Part shown: positions 20,001-28,590 of the stretch, piece after piece
Layout: each line of letters starts with the position of its first letter
How positions within the stretch are numbered: the first letter of the stretch is position 1
The notes under the pieces: model-generated
What the model was told of the DNA's origin: nothing
The model's database searches: none
What the model saw: the letters and a program-made list of their open reading frames with translations, nothing else
Made by a program: the position numbers and the translations under genes
NCBI GenBank assembly: GCA_902596665.1
Contig: CACJUN010000003.1
Span: forward strand, 1 to 64,000
Length of the DNA stretch: 64,000 nucleotides
Source of the DNA: an uncultured SAR86 cluster bacterium
Lineage (GTDB): Bacteria > Pseudomonadota > Gammaproteobacteria > Magnimaribacterales > AG-339-G14
Direction: 5' to 3'

Positions 20001-20457
20001 TTGCTTCGGCGAGCTCAAAATTATTTTTTAGGATTGCATCAGCGATGTGTCCTTCCATATCTCCAGATAATAAAATTAATCCTTCATTTAAATCTTTAAG
20101 CCACTCCAATTTAAGATGAGGTATTGATCTAATTCTTCCTTCTATATGGGATTTGGAAACTAACTTTGTTAGGTTTCTATAACCTTCAAAATTTTTTGCA
20201 TAAAGAGTTAATTTACCAGGCTCAGAATTATCGCTAATGTCTTTCACTGAATTAAAATTTACCCCACAAATTGGCTTAATGCCTTTGTCGCGCATTTCTT
20301 TATAAAATTTTACAAATCCAAATAAATTTGAATCATCTGTTATTGCAACAGATTCAAAATTTAAATCTTTTGCTTTGCTCGAAAGCTCATCTAATCTGAC
20401 TAAGCCATCAGAGATTGAGTATTGAGAGTGTATATTTAAGTGTGAAAATTTATTCAT
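17020..20457 (-). CDS. dnaE: DNA polymerase III alpha subunit
   Basis: Replicative polymerase of the chromosome. The 1145 residues (1160 in E. coli) begin with a PHP domain (HLNIHSQYSISDG, residues 6-18) and run through the palm, thumb and fingers. The catalytic aspartates are in NPDFDIDF (about 390-397) and KFDFLGLKT (about 541-549). A helix-hairpin-helix region (GLGAIKGVGKSAIESI) lies near 820. A candidate clamp-binding sequence with DDLFGD is near 905, and an OB-fold and tau-binding tail follow. No proofreading domain is present, so DnaQ must be separate. It overlaps rnhB by 8 nt. Confidence 0.98.
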   Translation of the reverse strand: MNKFSHLNIHSQYSISDGLVRLDELSSKAKDLNFESVAITDDSNLFGFVKFYKEMRDKGIKPICGVNFNSVKDISDNSEPGKLTLYAKNFEGYRNLTKLVSKSHIEGRIRSIPHLKLEWLKDLNEGLILLSGDMEGHIADAILKNNFELAEARIDFFKKIFNEDFFIEISRLGREREEDYINIVSSIAAKVKIPLVATNQVRFMEEEEFEAHETRVCIQTGNVLSDPARKKNYLSTQYFKSTDEMFELFEDIPEALENSYLISQKCNLVIELGKYILPDFETPNGETEDDYLKKISIEGLHKIFGDEVKEDYFSRLDFELSVIQKMGYSGYFLIVADFVNWAKENDVPVGPGRGSGAGSLVAYAIGITGLDPIKYDLLFERFLNPDRISNPDFDIDFCKDGREKVIEYVTNKYGQDSVAQISTLGTMAARAVVRDVARAQGKSYSLADRLAKLIPFHPDMTLKTALQNKELKQAIKNDEDAEEIIEMSQKLEGLSRNVGKHAAGVVMAPSKITDFSALYLDEETGAVSTQYDMKDIELVGLQKFDFLGLKTLTIMKNALKLINQNRKTLKLEPINLDDLPLDDSKTYQLLQKGLTTAVFQLESRGIKEYIVKLKPNNFEDIITLIALYRPGPLEMNMVETYIERKHGREEFSYGDESVEKILDKTHGVIVYQEQVMQLAQEFSGFTLGEADILRRAMGKKIASEMEEQKEPFITGAIEKGKNKRFAEGLFDQIEKFAGYGFNRSHSAAYAFISYQTAWLKAHYPAEFMSAVLSSEMDDTDKIQMLLDDCKLLGLKVLPPDINSSFYEFRNIDNETLMYGLGAIKGVGKSAIESIIDNRTLKGNFKTLSDFSSRIDTEKVGKRALEPLIASGSMDSFQSSREEMFVNIESALKFARQVSEEKKSGIDDLFGDVELPNVVPITKAKTIEFDKSLGELNSLGFYFSCHPMDEYKWEIEQICPNRISSLNEDKNIQRCAGVITTKRTIQGRRGPVTFATLDDGTEKIEIILGSDVMQSMQVELNNKDIFIVDGKVTIDNSREVLYGLAKKIEVTNINTLENLRIRMVEKLRISLIESKKSNIESFKRLLDDLDTESSIGCPVELKYTSKKSEAEIEFDDDRRILLTNNTMKALLNTYGRDNLELMYHRR

Positions 20458-21007
20458 TTAGAAATTGCTTAATTGGCCTGAAAGATTTTCTATGAATATT
20501 TGTGACTCCATATTTCTTAATCATACTCTTATGAAGTTTGGTTGAGTAACCTTTATGTTTATCAAAAAAATAGCCTTTAAATTTATTTTCTAGTTCAGTC
20601 ATGTATTCATCTCTATAGACTTTTGCAATTATAGAAGCGGCCATTACTTCTCTAATTTTAGTGTCTGCTTTAATTATAAATTCTACAGATTTATCATTAA
20701 AGAAATTATCGTTTCCATCAATAATTATTTTTGAAAAAGGTTTTTTTACTTTGCTTATTGCCCTTATCATTGAAAGCTTAGTAGCTTCCCGGATATTATA
20801 TTTATCTATTTCCTCTACAGAAGATAATCCAATAGACCACTCAAGAGATAGTTCCTTGATTTGATTAGAAAATTCTATGCGTTTTTTTTCTGAGAGATCT
20901 TTAGAGTCCTTAAGCCCAAAGATTTTATTTTCTCCTAAAATAACCGCAGCAGACACAACCGGACCGGCGATGGATCCTCTTCCAACTTCGTCTACTCCAA
21001 GAATCAT
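20450..21007 (-). CDS. rnhB: Ribonuclease HII
   Basis: Removes ribonucleotides misincorporated into DNA. The 185 residues show DEVGRGSIAGPVVSAAV with D6 and E7, IIDGND with a third acidic residue near 97, and SIIAKVYRDEYM with the fourth near 131, giving the DEDD catalytic set. A C-terminal KGYSTKLHK block is also typical. It overlaps lpxB by 4 nt (ATGA) and dnaE by 8 nt, in the conserved lpxB-rnhB-dnaE order. Confidence 0.96.
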   Translation of the reverse strand: MILGVDEVGRGSIAGPVVSAAVILGENKIFGLKDSKDLSEKKRIEFSNQIKELSLEWSIGLSSVEEIDKYNIREATKLSMIRAISKVKKPFSKIIIDGNDNFFNDKSVEFIIKADTKIREVMAASIIAKVYRDEYMTELENKFKGYFFDKHKGYSTKLHKSMIKKYGVTNIHRKSFRPIKQFLNE

Positions 21008-22119
21008 ACTAAATCAAAAAGACAGTTAAATTTATCTTCTTGATTTACTTTCAAAGAATTATGAATTTCATGGAATCTCATTTTTATCCGATCTAAGTTG
21101 TTGGCCTCGCTCATATTAAGCAGCTCTTTTTCTATTTGATCGGCATTTACAAAACCTTGTCTCAATTCTGGGATTAATTTCTCCTCTGCAAGGATATTTG
21201 GGAGTGAAATGTATTTTGTATTTAAAAATTGATTTAAAAGAAAGTTATTAAAAAAATTTGTTTTGTAACAAACTACTGGAGGAGCCTGATTTAAAAGGCA
21301 CTCAAGAGTAGCTGTACCAGACACACTAACTGCTATGTCAGTTGCAGCAAGAACTGTATCTGTCTTATCGATAAATATTTTGTAAGTGTTTGATTTTAAA
21401 TTACCTAAATTCCTCGAAATTTCGTTTTCATCCTTAAAGGGAATTAAAAATTGATAATCCTCCCTCTTGCTGAGAGAGTTAATCGTTTCAATCATCACGG
21501 GCAAATGAGCATTGATTTCAGATTTTCTACTCCCAGGTAAAAAAGAAAGTGTTTTTAGATCAGGATCTAAGTCTAATTCCAATTTATATTTTAATTTATC
21601 AATATTAGTTGAAATGCGAGATGCTTTAGGGTGACCTACAAAAACTGAATTAACTCTGAAATTTTGAAGAAACCTTTTCTCAAAAGGGAATAAATTTAAA
21701 ACGAGATCTAAAAAATCATTAAATTTTTTAGCTCTGTTTGATCTCCATGCCCAAACCTGAGGACAAACATACTGTACTGTTTTGATATTGGACTTTTTTT
21801 TTAAAATTTTGGAAATTCCTAAATTTAATGATGGGCTATCGATTCCTATAAAAATATCTATATTTTTATCTATTAGGTGATCTATTAGTTCATTTCTTTT
21901 TTTAAGAATTCTATTTATCCTAAATATTGGATCAATCAGTCCCATTACTTGAAGTTCTTCATTTGAATCAAATGAATTAAAACCTTCTTTTCTCATTTCA
22001 TTGCCACCAAGGCCAAAAAACTCTATTGATGGATCTTTAGATTTAAGGCTTCTAATTAAGTCTGAACCGAGAATATCTCCAGATGACTCTGTGGCACATA
22101 ACCCCACTTTTAATGGCAT
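21004..22119 (-). CDS. lpxB: Lipid-A-disaccharide synthase
   Basis: Glycosyltransferase that joins UDP-2,3-diacylglucosamine and lipid X into the lipid A disaccharide on the inner-membrane surface. The 371 residues (382 in E. coli) show the N-terminal CATESSGDILGSDL (about 8-21), GIDSPSLNLGI (about 92-102), YVCPQVWAWR (about 117-126), FLPGSR (about 194-199) and the C-terminal SVSGTATLECLLNQAPPVVCYKTN. It lies between lpxA (1-nt overlap) and rnhB (4-nt overlap). Confidence 0.96.
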   Translation of the reverse strand: MPLKVGLCATESSGDILGSDLIRSLKSKDPSIEFFGLGGNEMRKEGFNSFDSNEELQVMGLIDPIFRINRILKKRNELIDHLIDKNIDIFIGIDSPSLNLGISKILKKKSNIKTVQYVCPQVWAWRSNRAKKFNDFLDLVLNLFPFEKRFLQNFRVNSVFVGHPKASRISTNIDKLKYKLELDLDPDLKTLSFLPGSRKSEINAHLPVMIETINSLSKREDYQFLIPFKDENEISRNLGNLKSNTYKIFIDKTDTVLAATDIAVSVSGTATLECLLNQAPPVVCYKTNFFNNFLLNQFLNTKYISLPNILAEEKLIPELRQGFVNADQIEKELLNMSEANNLDRIKMRFHEIHNSLKVNQEDKFNCLFDLV

Positions 22120-22889
22120 TAGCGAACTATTCCTCGATCAGAACTTTGGATTGAATCGAGAAAAAGTTTTCCTGCATCAAAATCGGAAACTTCTTTTTCT
22201 ATCTCAGAGATGGCTTGATCAAGTTTAAGTTTTCTCAAATATACAAGCTTATAGAATTTTTTTAACAGTGATGACTGATCTTTTCCAAGATCTAATCTTT
22301 GGATTCCAATTACATTCAGTCCTCTTGGTATGGCAGGATTTCCACTAACTCTTACAAAGGCAGGAATATCTTTTGAAACTGCAGATCCCATGGCGCAAAA
22401 ACTATATGGGCCAATATTGCAAAATTGATGAACTAAAGTGTAACCGCCTAACCTTGCTCCTTTTGCAATATTTACGACTCCAGCTAAAGCAACATTATTA
22501 ACTAAAACAATATCATCATCTAAAGTGCAATCATGAGCCACATGTGAATAAGCCATAAAGAGATTATTATTTCCAATTGTTGTTAAACCTTTCTCTTGGG
22601 CGGTCCCCCTATTTATGGTAACTCCCTCTCGTATTTGGTTGTTGTTACCAATCTTGAGGAAAGTTTCTTCGTCTTCGTATTTTAAATCTTGAGGATCTCC
22701 TCCAATGCTTGCAAAAGGATATATATGATTGTCTTTTCCAAGCTTTGAATTTTTATGAATGACTACATTTGATTCAATTATAGTTCCTGAACCAATCTCT
22801 ACATCTTTCCCAATAGATGAATACGCACCAACGGAGGCATTTTTAGCGATTTTTGCTGAGGGATCAATTATTGCAGTTTCATGAATCAT
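22119..22889 (-). CDS. lpxA: UDP-N-acetylglucosamine acyltransferase
   Basis: First step of lipid A synthesis: adds a 3-hydroxyacyl chain to UDP-GlcNAc. The 256 residues (262 in E. coli) form a left-handed beta-helix of hexapeptide repeats through about residue 185 and then a helical C-terminus. The catalytic histidine is H119 in HVAHDC. The frame is open to 22925, but ATG 22889 is chosen: it overlaps the fabZ stop as ATGA and gives the family N-terminus MIHETAIIDPSAKI. Neighbours lpxD, fabZ and lpxB serve the same pathway. Confidence 0.97.
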   Translation of the reverse strand: MIHETAIIDPSAKIAKNASVGAYSSIGKDVEIGSGTIIESNVVIHKNSKLGKDNHIYPFASIGGDPQDLKYEDEETFLKIGNNNQIREGVTINRGTAQEKGLTTIGNNNLFMAYSHVAHDCTLDDDIVLVNNVALAGVVNIAKGARLGGYTLVHQFCNIGPYSFCAMGSAVSKDIPAFVRVSGNPAIPRGLNVIGIQRLDLGKDQSSLLKKFYKLVYLRKLKLDQAISEIEKEVSDFDAGKLFLDSIQSSDRGIVR

Positions 22890-23323
22890 TTTGGTCTGTC
22901 TGCACATAAAATCGTAGCAGAACAAACTAAATTCTCTTCCAATGAGGCTTTACAGTCAAACTTCCATATGCCGCGCCTATCCTGAATTTTCTTAGATTCT
23001 AATGTCAATATACTTGGAGGAACTACTGGAGATCTAAAACGAACATTATCAGCTCCAACAAAGTAGTAAATTGAACCCTCTTCAGGGGTCTTATTCATGG
23101 TAACAAAACCTAAAATTCCTGATACTTGAGCTAATGCCTCAATGATTATTACTCCAGGAAGTATAGGGTTATCAGGAAAATGACCTTTAAAATAATACTC
23201 CTCTTCTTTAACCTCTTTGAAACCTTTTATATATTCATCTTTAATTATTTCTGTCACGCCATCAACAAATAAGAAAGGTTCTCTATGAGGTAAATATCTT
23301 TTTATATCTTGCTTTTCAATCAT
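22886..23323 (-). CDS. fabZ: 3-hydroxyacyl-ACP dehydratase FabZ
   Basis: Dehydrates 3-hydroxyacyl-ACP in fatty acid elongation and competes with LpxA and LpxD for the same substrate, which explains its place in this cluster. The 145-residue hot-dog protein carries LPHREPFLFVDGV and the active-site pair H48 (GHFPDNP) and E62 (PGVIIIEALAQ). It overlaps lpxD by 1 nt and lpxA by 4 nt. Confidence 0.97.
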   Translation of the reverse strand: MIEKQDIKRYLPHREPFLFVDGVTEIIKDEYIKGFKEVKEEEYYFKGHFPDNPILPGVIIIEALAQVSGILGFVTMNKTPEEGSIYYFVGADNVRFRSPVVPPSILTLESKKIQDRRGIWKFDCKASLEENLVCSATILCADRPK

Positions 23324-24264
23324 TAATCTTTTTTTGATAGCTTTTTATAAGTTGCTGAGGCTTTCAACCAGTCTCCCCTAGGCATTAACGGTGCAGAACC
23401 TGAGTATTTTCCTGCTTTATTAATTGATTTAAATATGAATGAAACTGGAGACACTGTAACCCCATCTGCGATAATTAGATTGTCAGCTACACCGCAAAGT
23501 CCACCTATCATGCAGTTTTCTCCAATGATTGTGCTTCCTCCAATTGTTGCATTTGCTCCCATTATTGTTGATTTTCCAATTATGCAGTTATGTGCAATAT
23601 GAACTTGATCATCTAACTTCACATTTTCACCAATGATTGTGTCGTCAAGTACGCCTCTGTCGATAGTGCAATTAGATCCTATCTCGACATCATTTTTTAT
23701 AACTACTTTTCCTAAATGATTAATTTTTTTCCATCGATCATTTTCGTCCTTAGCAAAACCAAGTCCATCTGAGCCAATTACGGATCCTGAATGAATTATA
23801 CAATTCTCTCCGATTGAAACATTTGCAAGTACAGTTACATTAGGTAATAAAATTGAACCCTTTCCTATCTCGACGTTTTTTTCTATCACGCAGCCAGGCC
23901 CAACATAAACATCATCTGAAATTGTGGCATCTTTATTAATGAATGCATCCTTAGATAAACCTTTCTGTTCAAACAAAAAAGTTGATTCAGCAAATAAGTC
24001 AGTTGCTTTGGCATATGCAAGATGAACGTTATCTACTATTAATTTATTTCCTTTGAAGAAATTTGAGTTCTCAGTATCTGTAATAACAGCACCTGCGTTA
24101 GTTTTTGAAAGGTCCTCTTTGAACTTATTACTGTAAAAAAATGAAATATCTTTATCAGATGCCGAAGCCAGAGATTTCATGGATGATACCTCAATATCAT
24201 CTCCATCCAATGAAGCGCCGATATATTTTGCTATGTAACTAAGCTTATAGGCCTTTGAGGACAA
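23323..24264 (-). CDS. lpxD: UDP-3-O-acylglucosamine N-acyltransferase
   Basis: Third step of lipid A synthesis: adds the N-linked 3-hydroxyacyl chain. The 313 residues (341 in E. coli) have an N-terminal uridine-binding domain (to about 100), then hexapeptide repeats of a left-handed beta-helix (GPGCVIEKNVEIGKGS onwards) with IHSGSVIGSDGLGFA near 159 and the catalytic-type AHNCIIG near 226. The C-terminal helical extension is short, which accounts for the reduced length. It lies 9 bp after skp. Confidence 0.95.
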   Translation of the reverse strand: MSSKAYKLSYIAKYIGASLDGDDIEVSSMKSLASASDKDISFFYSNKFKEDLSKTNAGAVITDTENSNFFKGNKLIVDNVHLAYAKATDLFAESTFLFEQKGLSKDAFINKDATISDDVYVGPGCVIEKNVEIGKGSILLPNVTVLANVSIGENCIIHSGSVIGSDGLGFAKDENDRWKKINHLGKVVIKNDVEIGSNCTIDRGVLDDTIIGENVKLDDQVHIAHNCIIGKSTIMGANATIGGSTIIGENCMIGGLCGVADNLIIADGVTVSPVSFIFKSINKAGKYSGSAPLMPRGDWLKASATYKKLSKKD

Positions 24265-24273
24265 AATTTAATC

Positions 24274-24804
24274 TTATTCTTCGCTTTCTTGATTTATAAG
24301 CTCAATTACTTCAGGAGTAATGTTTATCAGCGGATTAGTTCCCTCAAATGCTGCTAAAGCCTCTCTTCTGAATAATAGCTTGATTTTTTTGGCAATAATA
24401 AGCTCATTAACGACTTTTTGAACTGTTTCTGCTTGTTCGGCTTGTAATTTTTGACCTAATTCCTGCTCCAGTGCTCCTCTCTTTTGAGCTAAAAACTGCA
24501 AATCTTGAGTTAACGATTGAATTTTTTTATAAAGATCAGCTTTTTCAGATTCTGACATTGTGGGGCCATCTTTTTCAAGTTTGTCTGCAGCGTCCTTTCT
24601 TTCTCCATCTTTTAAGGCAATATCATCCGTGATTTCTTTATATTCATCAGACTCTTGAAGCTCTTCAAATGCCTGTCTTGCTGCATCAGTTCCAAAAAAG
24701 ATTGCTTGATAGTCGATAACAGCCATTCCATCGGTATTTGCTAATAAAGAACTACCAAAAAATAGTTGAGAAACTAAAATTAAAGCGGAAGTAATTTTTT
24801 TCAT
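24274..24804 (-). CDS. skp: Periplasmic chaperone Skp (OmpH family)
   Basis: Trimeric chaperone that holds unfolded outer-membrane proteins on their way to BamA. The 176 residues have a Sec signal peptide (MKKITSALILVSQLFFGSSLLA, likely cleaved before N23) and a long heptad-like helical region at about 40-135 that forms the tentacles. The start MAVIDYQAIFFG is typical of the core strand. It lies between bamA and lpxD as in E. coli. The 77-bp gap before it is the only sizeable break in the 18-gene run. Confidence 0.92.
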   Translation of the reverse strand: MKKITSALILVSQLFFGSSLLANTDGMAVIDYQAIFFGTDAARQAFEELQESDEYKEITDDIALKDGERKDAADKLEKDGPTMSESEKADLYKKIQSLTQDLQFLAQKRGALEQELGQKLQAEQAETVQKVVNELIIAKKIKLLFRREALAAFEGTNPLINITPEVIELINQESEE

Positions 24805-24881
24805 AATATGCCTTATGTCCTAATTTTATAAATTTGACGGCAAGTTTACATGATTGCGGGGCAAATTATCCAATAAATATT

Positions 24882-27260
24882 TTAGAATTGCGTACCAATT
24901 TCAAATTGAAACTGCTCTATTTCTTCCAAAGGATCTCTGTTGAATACTTGAGAAATAGCAAATGACAAAGGACCTAATTGCGTAATCCAAGTCACGGCTA
25001 AGCCAACGGAATATCTGAGATTTTTTGTATCGAATTTAAAACAATTTCTTTCGTAAGCTTTGCAACCGTCACTAAATACATTTCCATAATCAAAGAAAAC
25101 AGAGCTTCTTACAGATCGAGTATCTTGGCTGATAGGTAACGGGAATATCCAGTCTACTCCGCCTTCAAGAGAGTATTGTCCACCTATAGGTCTTCTTTCA
25201 TAAAAGTAATACGGATTTTGTATTGGGTTACCATCTGAATCAGTTACGATTTGGCCATTTGAATCAATAACGTATTCACTTGCTTCCGACCTTGGTCCTA
25301 AAGTATTTGCTCTAAAACCACGAACCGAGTTCATCCCCCCAGCATAGAAATGTTCAAAAAATGGTGGCGTAGAAGTATCTCCGTATGCCGCAAGGATTCC
25401 GATCTGATTTCTGAAAGAAAAAACCCAATCATTCCCCATGGGAGCATAATATTTCATTCTATAAATTAGTTTTCCATAATTTAAGCTGCTGCCAGGAAGT
25501 GAGGTTTGGATACTTATAGCATGCGATTGACCGGCTGTAGGGAAAATACCTCTATTTAGGGTAACTCTAGACCATGTAGTAGTTAATTTATAAGTCTCAA
25601 ATGTATCTCCTTCCTGATTAACAAAATCATTCAATTGCAAAGACGAGAAATTACCCGCATCAAGCTTAGTATTATCGTAGGAGATATTAAGATTTAATCT
25701 TTCAATTTCACTTATAGGGAACCCAAATTGAGCTCCTAAACCGTAAGAATCTGTTGAGTAAGAAGCAAGATTATAAGAACCAAAGTCAGATGATCGGTAA
25801 AATGCGTTATACCCAAGGCTTACTGCATCAATGGTGTAGTAAGGATCAAAAAAATTGAAGTTATAGCTGGTTTGCCAGGCATTCTTATTGATTCCTACCA
25901 CCAATCTGTTACCAGTCCCAAAAGCATTATTTTCGGAATAGTTTGCACCTAAAGTGAGTCCCCATGCACCATATCCAATTGATCCTCCAATGGAACCAGA
26001 AAATTCTTCCTCTACGGTGTACTCAATGTCCACTTGATCACTAATACCAGGCACCGGCTTGGTTTCAACCTCAACTTGTTTAAAAAAACCTAACCTTTCT
26101 AAACGCAGTTTAGAATTTTCAATTAAAGCATTAGATGCCCAAGCTCCTTCCATTTGCCTCATCTCTCGCCTGAGCACAACATCATAGGTCCTTTCGTTTC
26201 CAATAAATTCTATTCTTCTTACATAGGTTCTTTGGCCAGGCTCAACAAAAAAAGTAAGATTTACCGCTTGTTCATCTTCTAAGATTTCAGGAACTCCTGA
26301 AACTTCTGCAAAGGCGTAACCTTCATTCCCAAGTGTATTAGTAATAAATTCTTCGGATGCTGTTACGAGCTCCTGAGAGAATACTGTATCTGGCTTCACA
26401 AAAATTAAGTTTCTTAGATTATCTTTTGATAAAGGAAGATCTCCAGCTAATTTAGTCTCTTTAACTTTATAAACTCCTCCCTCTCTTACTCCTATGGTTA
26501 TAAAAACCGATTTTTTATCTGGAGACACACTAACAACTCTAGAGTCAACTGAGAACTTTACATATCCTCGATTTTTGTAAAAAGACTCTAGCGTCTCGAG
26601 ATCACCTCTCAACTTTTCTTGAGCATATTTATTGTCATTGGTGATAAAAGATAACCAATTACCCTTACTCAGTTCAAAACCTCTCAAAAGTTCTTCATCC
26701 GAAAACGTCTGATTACCGACTATATTTATATCTTTAATCTGAGCCACTTCGCCCTCATCAACTTCGATTAAGATTGCAACTCTGTTTCTTGGCAGATTAT
26801 TACTTTCCACCTTAACTTTTGCGCCGTATCTACCTTGAGCTACATATTGTCTTTCTAGCTCTACACTTAACCCTTCTACAATTGATCTTCTATAAAGCTG
26901 GCCCTCGTATAAATCAGAGTTTCTTAATCCTTCAAGTAATGCATCAGTTTTTATTGCTTTGTTACCCTGAATATCTATAGATGCAATGGAAGGCCTTTCA
27001 ACCAAGTTAATTAGTAAGGCTCCTCCATCCCTTCCGATTTCTATATCGTCGAATTTACCAGTATTAAAAATTGACTTTGCAACAAGTTGAATTTCTCTTT
27101 GATCTATTTCATCACCCACAGATACTGGCATCGAGGCAAAAACTGATCCTGCCGAAACTCTCTGAAGGCCAGTAACTCTTATGTCTTCAATTACCCAGGA
27201 ATCTGCAAAAGTTCCAACAGAATATAAAAATAGAAAAAAGGATAATAATTTTCTCATCAA
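24882..27260 (-). CDS. bamA: Outer-membrane assembly factor BamA
   Basis: Central pore of the BAM complex, which inserts beta-barrel proteins into the outer membrane. The 792 residues (810 in E. coli) have a signal peptide (about 1-19, cut after TFA), five POTRA repeats (about 22-420) and a 16-strand barrel. The conserved loop-6 motif VRGF (NSVRGFRANTLGPR) is near 649. The final residue is Phe, the outer-membrane signature. ATG 27260 overlaps the rseP stop as ATGA; the second Met at 27257 is an alternative. BamE is encoded at 39019-39354. Confidence 0.97.
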   Translation of the reverse strand: MMRKLLSFFLFLYSVGTFADSWVIEDIRVTGLQRVSAGSVFASMPVSVGDEIDQREIQLVAKSIFNTGKFDDIEIGRDGGALLINLVERPSIASIDIQGNKAIKTDALLEGLRNSDLYEGQLYRRSIVEGLSVELERQYVAQGRYGAKVKVESNNLPRNRVAILIEVDEGEVAQIKDINIVGNQTFSDEELLRGFELSKGNWLSFITNDNKYAQEKLRGDLETLESFYKNRGYVKFSVDSRVVSVSPDKKSVFITIGVREGGVYKVKETKLAGDLPLSKDNLRNLIFVKPDTVFSQELVTASEEFITNTLGNEGYAFAEVSGVPEILEDEQAVNLTFFVEPGQRTYVRRIEFIGNERTYDVVLRREMRQMEGAWASNALIENSKLRLERLGFFKQVEVETKPVPGISDQVDIEYTVEEEFSGSIGGSIGYGAWGLTLGANYSENNAFGTGNRLVVGINKNAWQTSYNFNFFDPYYTIDAVSLGYNAFYRSSDFGSYNLASYSTDSYGLGAQFGFPISEIERLNLNISYDNTKLDAGNFSSLQLNDFVNQEGDTFETYKLTTTWSRVTLNRGIFPTAGQSHAISIQTSLPGSSLNYGKLIYRMKYYAPMGNDWVFSFRNQIGILAAYGDTSTPPFFEHFYAGGMNSVRGFRANTLGPRSEASEYVIDSNGQIVTDSDGNPIQNPYYFYERRPIGGQYSLEGGVDWIFPLPISQDTRSVRSSVFFDYGNVFSDGCKAYERNCFKFDTKNLRYSVGLAVTWITQLGPLSFAISQVFNRDPLEEIEQFQFEIGTQF

Positions 27261-28588
27261 AAAATCCTAGAAAGGTCATTAAAAAAGGTAAAGATCATAA
27301 GACATACAATAAATGCAATACCTAGCCTATAAGATATTCCTACAAAGTTTTCAGAAAGAGGTGAACCTTTTATTTTTTCTAAAGTCATCATCACGGCTTG
27401 GCCACCATCCAGAACCGGAATAGGTAATAGATTGATGATACCCAATCCGATGCTGATAAGAGCCATCAACATTAAGAAAGAAAAAAGACCCCCATATTTA
27501 ATTGAATCGCCTGCATATTGACCAATCATAACCGGACCACCTAGATTTCTAGGCGAAATCAAGCCTTGTACCATCTTTTTTAGAAAAATTAATGATTCTG
27601 CAGATTTGGAATAGGTATCCTTAAAGGCTTTAACTGAACCTTCAAGAAGACCATACCTTTTTTTTATAATCGAAGATGGAAGAATCTTCAAATTTGCTGC
27701 AATTCCAATTAACCATGCAGGTTCAGGAGATTCTCTATATTCAGGCTGAACAAGATAATCAAAGTTGGAATTATTTCTTGAAATACTCACCAAAATTTCT
27801 TTTCCTTCAGATGAATTGATAAAAAATTTAAGATCTTCCCAAGATTGTATTTCATTGAAATCGATAGCATTAATTTTATCGCCTATCATTAGTCCAGAAT
27901 TTTCAGCTGGACCGTTTTCTGTCATTTGAGCAATGATTATTTCCGAAGGTAGATACATTCCTAGATCTCTCATTAGGTCGTTTGGTTCTTGTCCCTTTAA
28001 CCACTCAGATATATATATCTGGTGAGAAGAAGTGGCACCTTGAAAATCTTCAGTTTCAATATTTATAATGCCAGTTTCCCCGAGCCGTCTTAGCAAGGCA
28101 GATTGAACCTCCATTCTGGTTTCAACAAAAGATTCATCAATACGTTTTATCTTGGTTCCTGATTCTATTCCAGCGTTATAAGCAGGACTGTCTTTTTTGA
28201 CCTGCCCAATGTCAGAGGATATTTCTTGAATTCCATAAATATTCAAACCGGTAAAGATTATGAAAGCTAAAATAAAATTAGCGATAGGCCCAGCGAGAAC
28301 TATGAATAATCTCTGGTGATATGGTTTTGATTGAAAGGAATCTTTTTCAGAGGAGCTCTCACCCTCCCCTAGCATTTGTACGAATCCTCCGATTGGTAAA
28401 ATTCTTATGTGGTAATTTGTCTGATGCTTGTCCTGTTTCTGTAAGATAGATGGTCCCATACCTATTGAGAAATCTAAAACTTTTACTCTGCAAATTCTTG
28501 CAGCAAAAAAATGACCTGACTCATGAATAATGGTTATTACCGAAATCAGTACAACAAATGCTATTAAGTAAATTAGAACGGCTGTCAT
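27257..28588 (-). CDS. rseP: Intramembrane site-2 protease RseP
   Basis: Zinc protease in the inner membrane that cuts anti-sigma factors (RseA in E. coli) and spent signal peptides. The 443 residues (450 in E. coli) show HESGH at 22-26 in the first helix, two periplasmic PDZ domains (about 115-285), and the third-ligand motif LLPIPVLDGGQA near 386-397. It lies between dxr (2-bp gap) and bamA (4-nt overlap), its usual place. Genes rpoE and rseA are not in the window. Confidence 0.96.
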   Translation of the reverse strand: MTAVLIYLIAFVVLISVITIIHESGHFFAARICRVKVLDFSIGMGPSILQKQDKHQTNYHIRILPIGGFVQMLGEGESSSEKDSFQSKPYHQRLFIVLAGPIANFILAFIIFTGLNIYGIQEISSDIGQVKKDSPAYNAGIESGTKIKRIDESFVETRMEVQSALLRRLGETGIINIETEDFQGATSSHQIYISEWLKGQEPNDLMRDLGMYLPSEIIIAQMTENGPAENSGLMIGDKINAIDFNEIQSWEDLKFFINSSEGKEILVSISRNNSNFDYLVQPEYRESPEPAWLIGIAANLKILPSSIIKKRYGLLEGSVKAFKDTYSKSAESLIFLKKMVQGLISPRNLGGPVMIGQYAGDSIKYGGLFSFLMLMALISIGLGIINLLPIPVLDGGQAVMMTLEKIKGSPLSENFVGISYRLGIAFIVCLMIFTFFNDLSRIF

Positions 28589-28590
28589 AA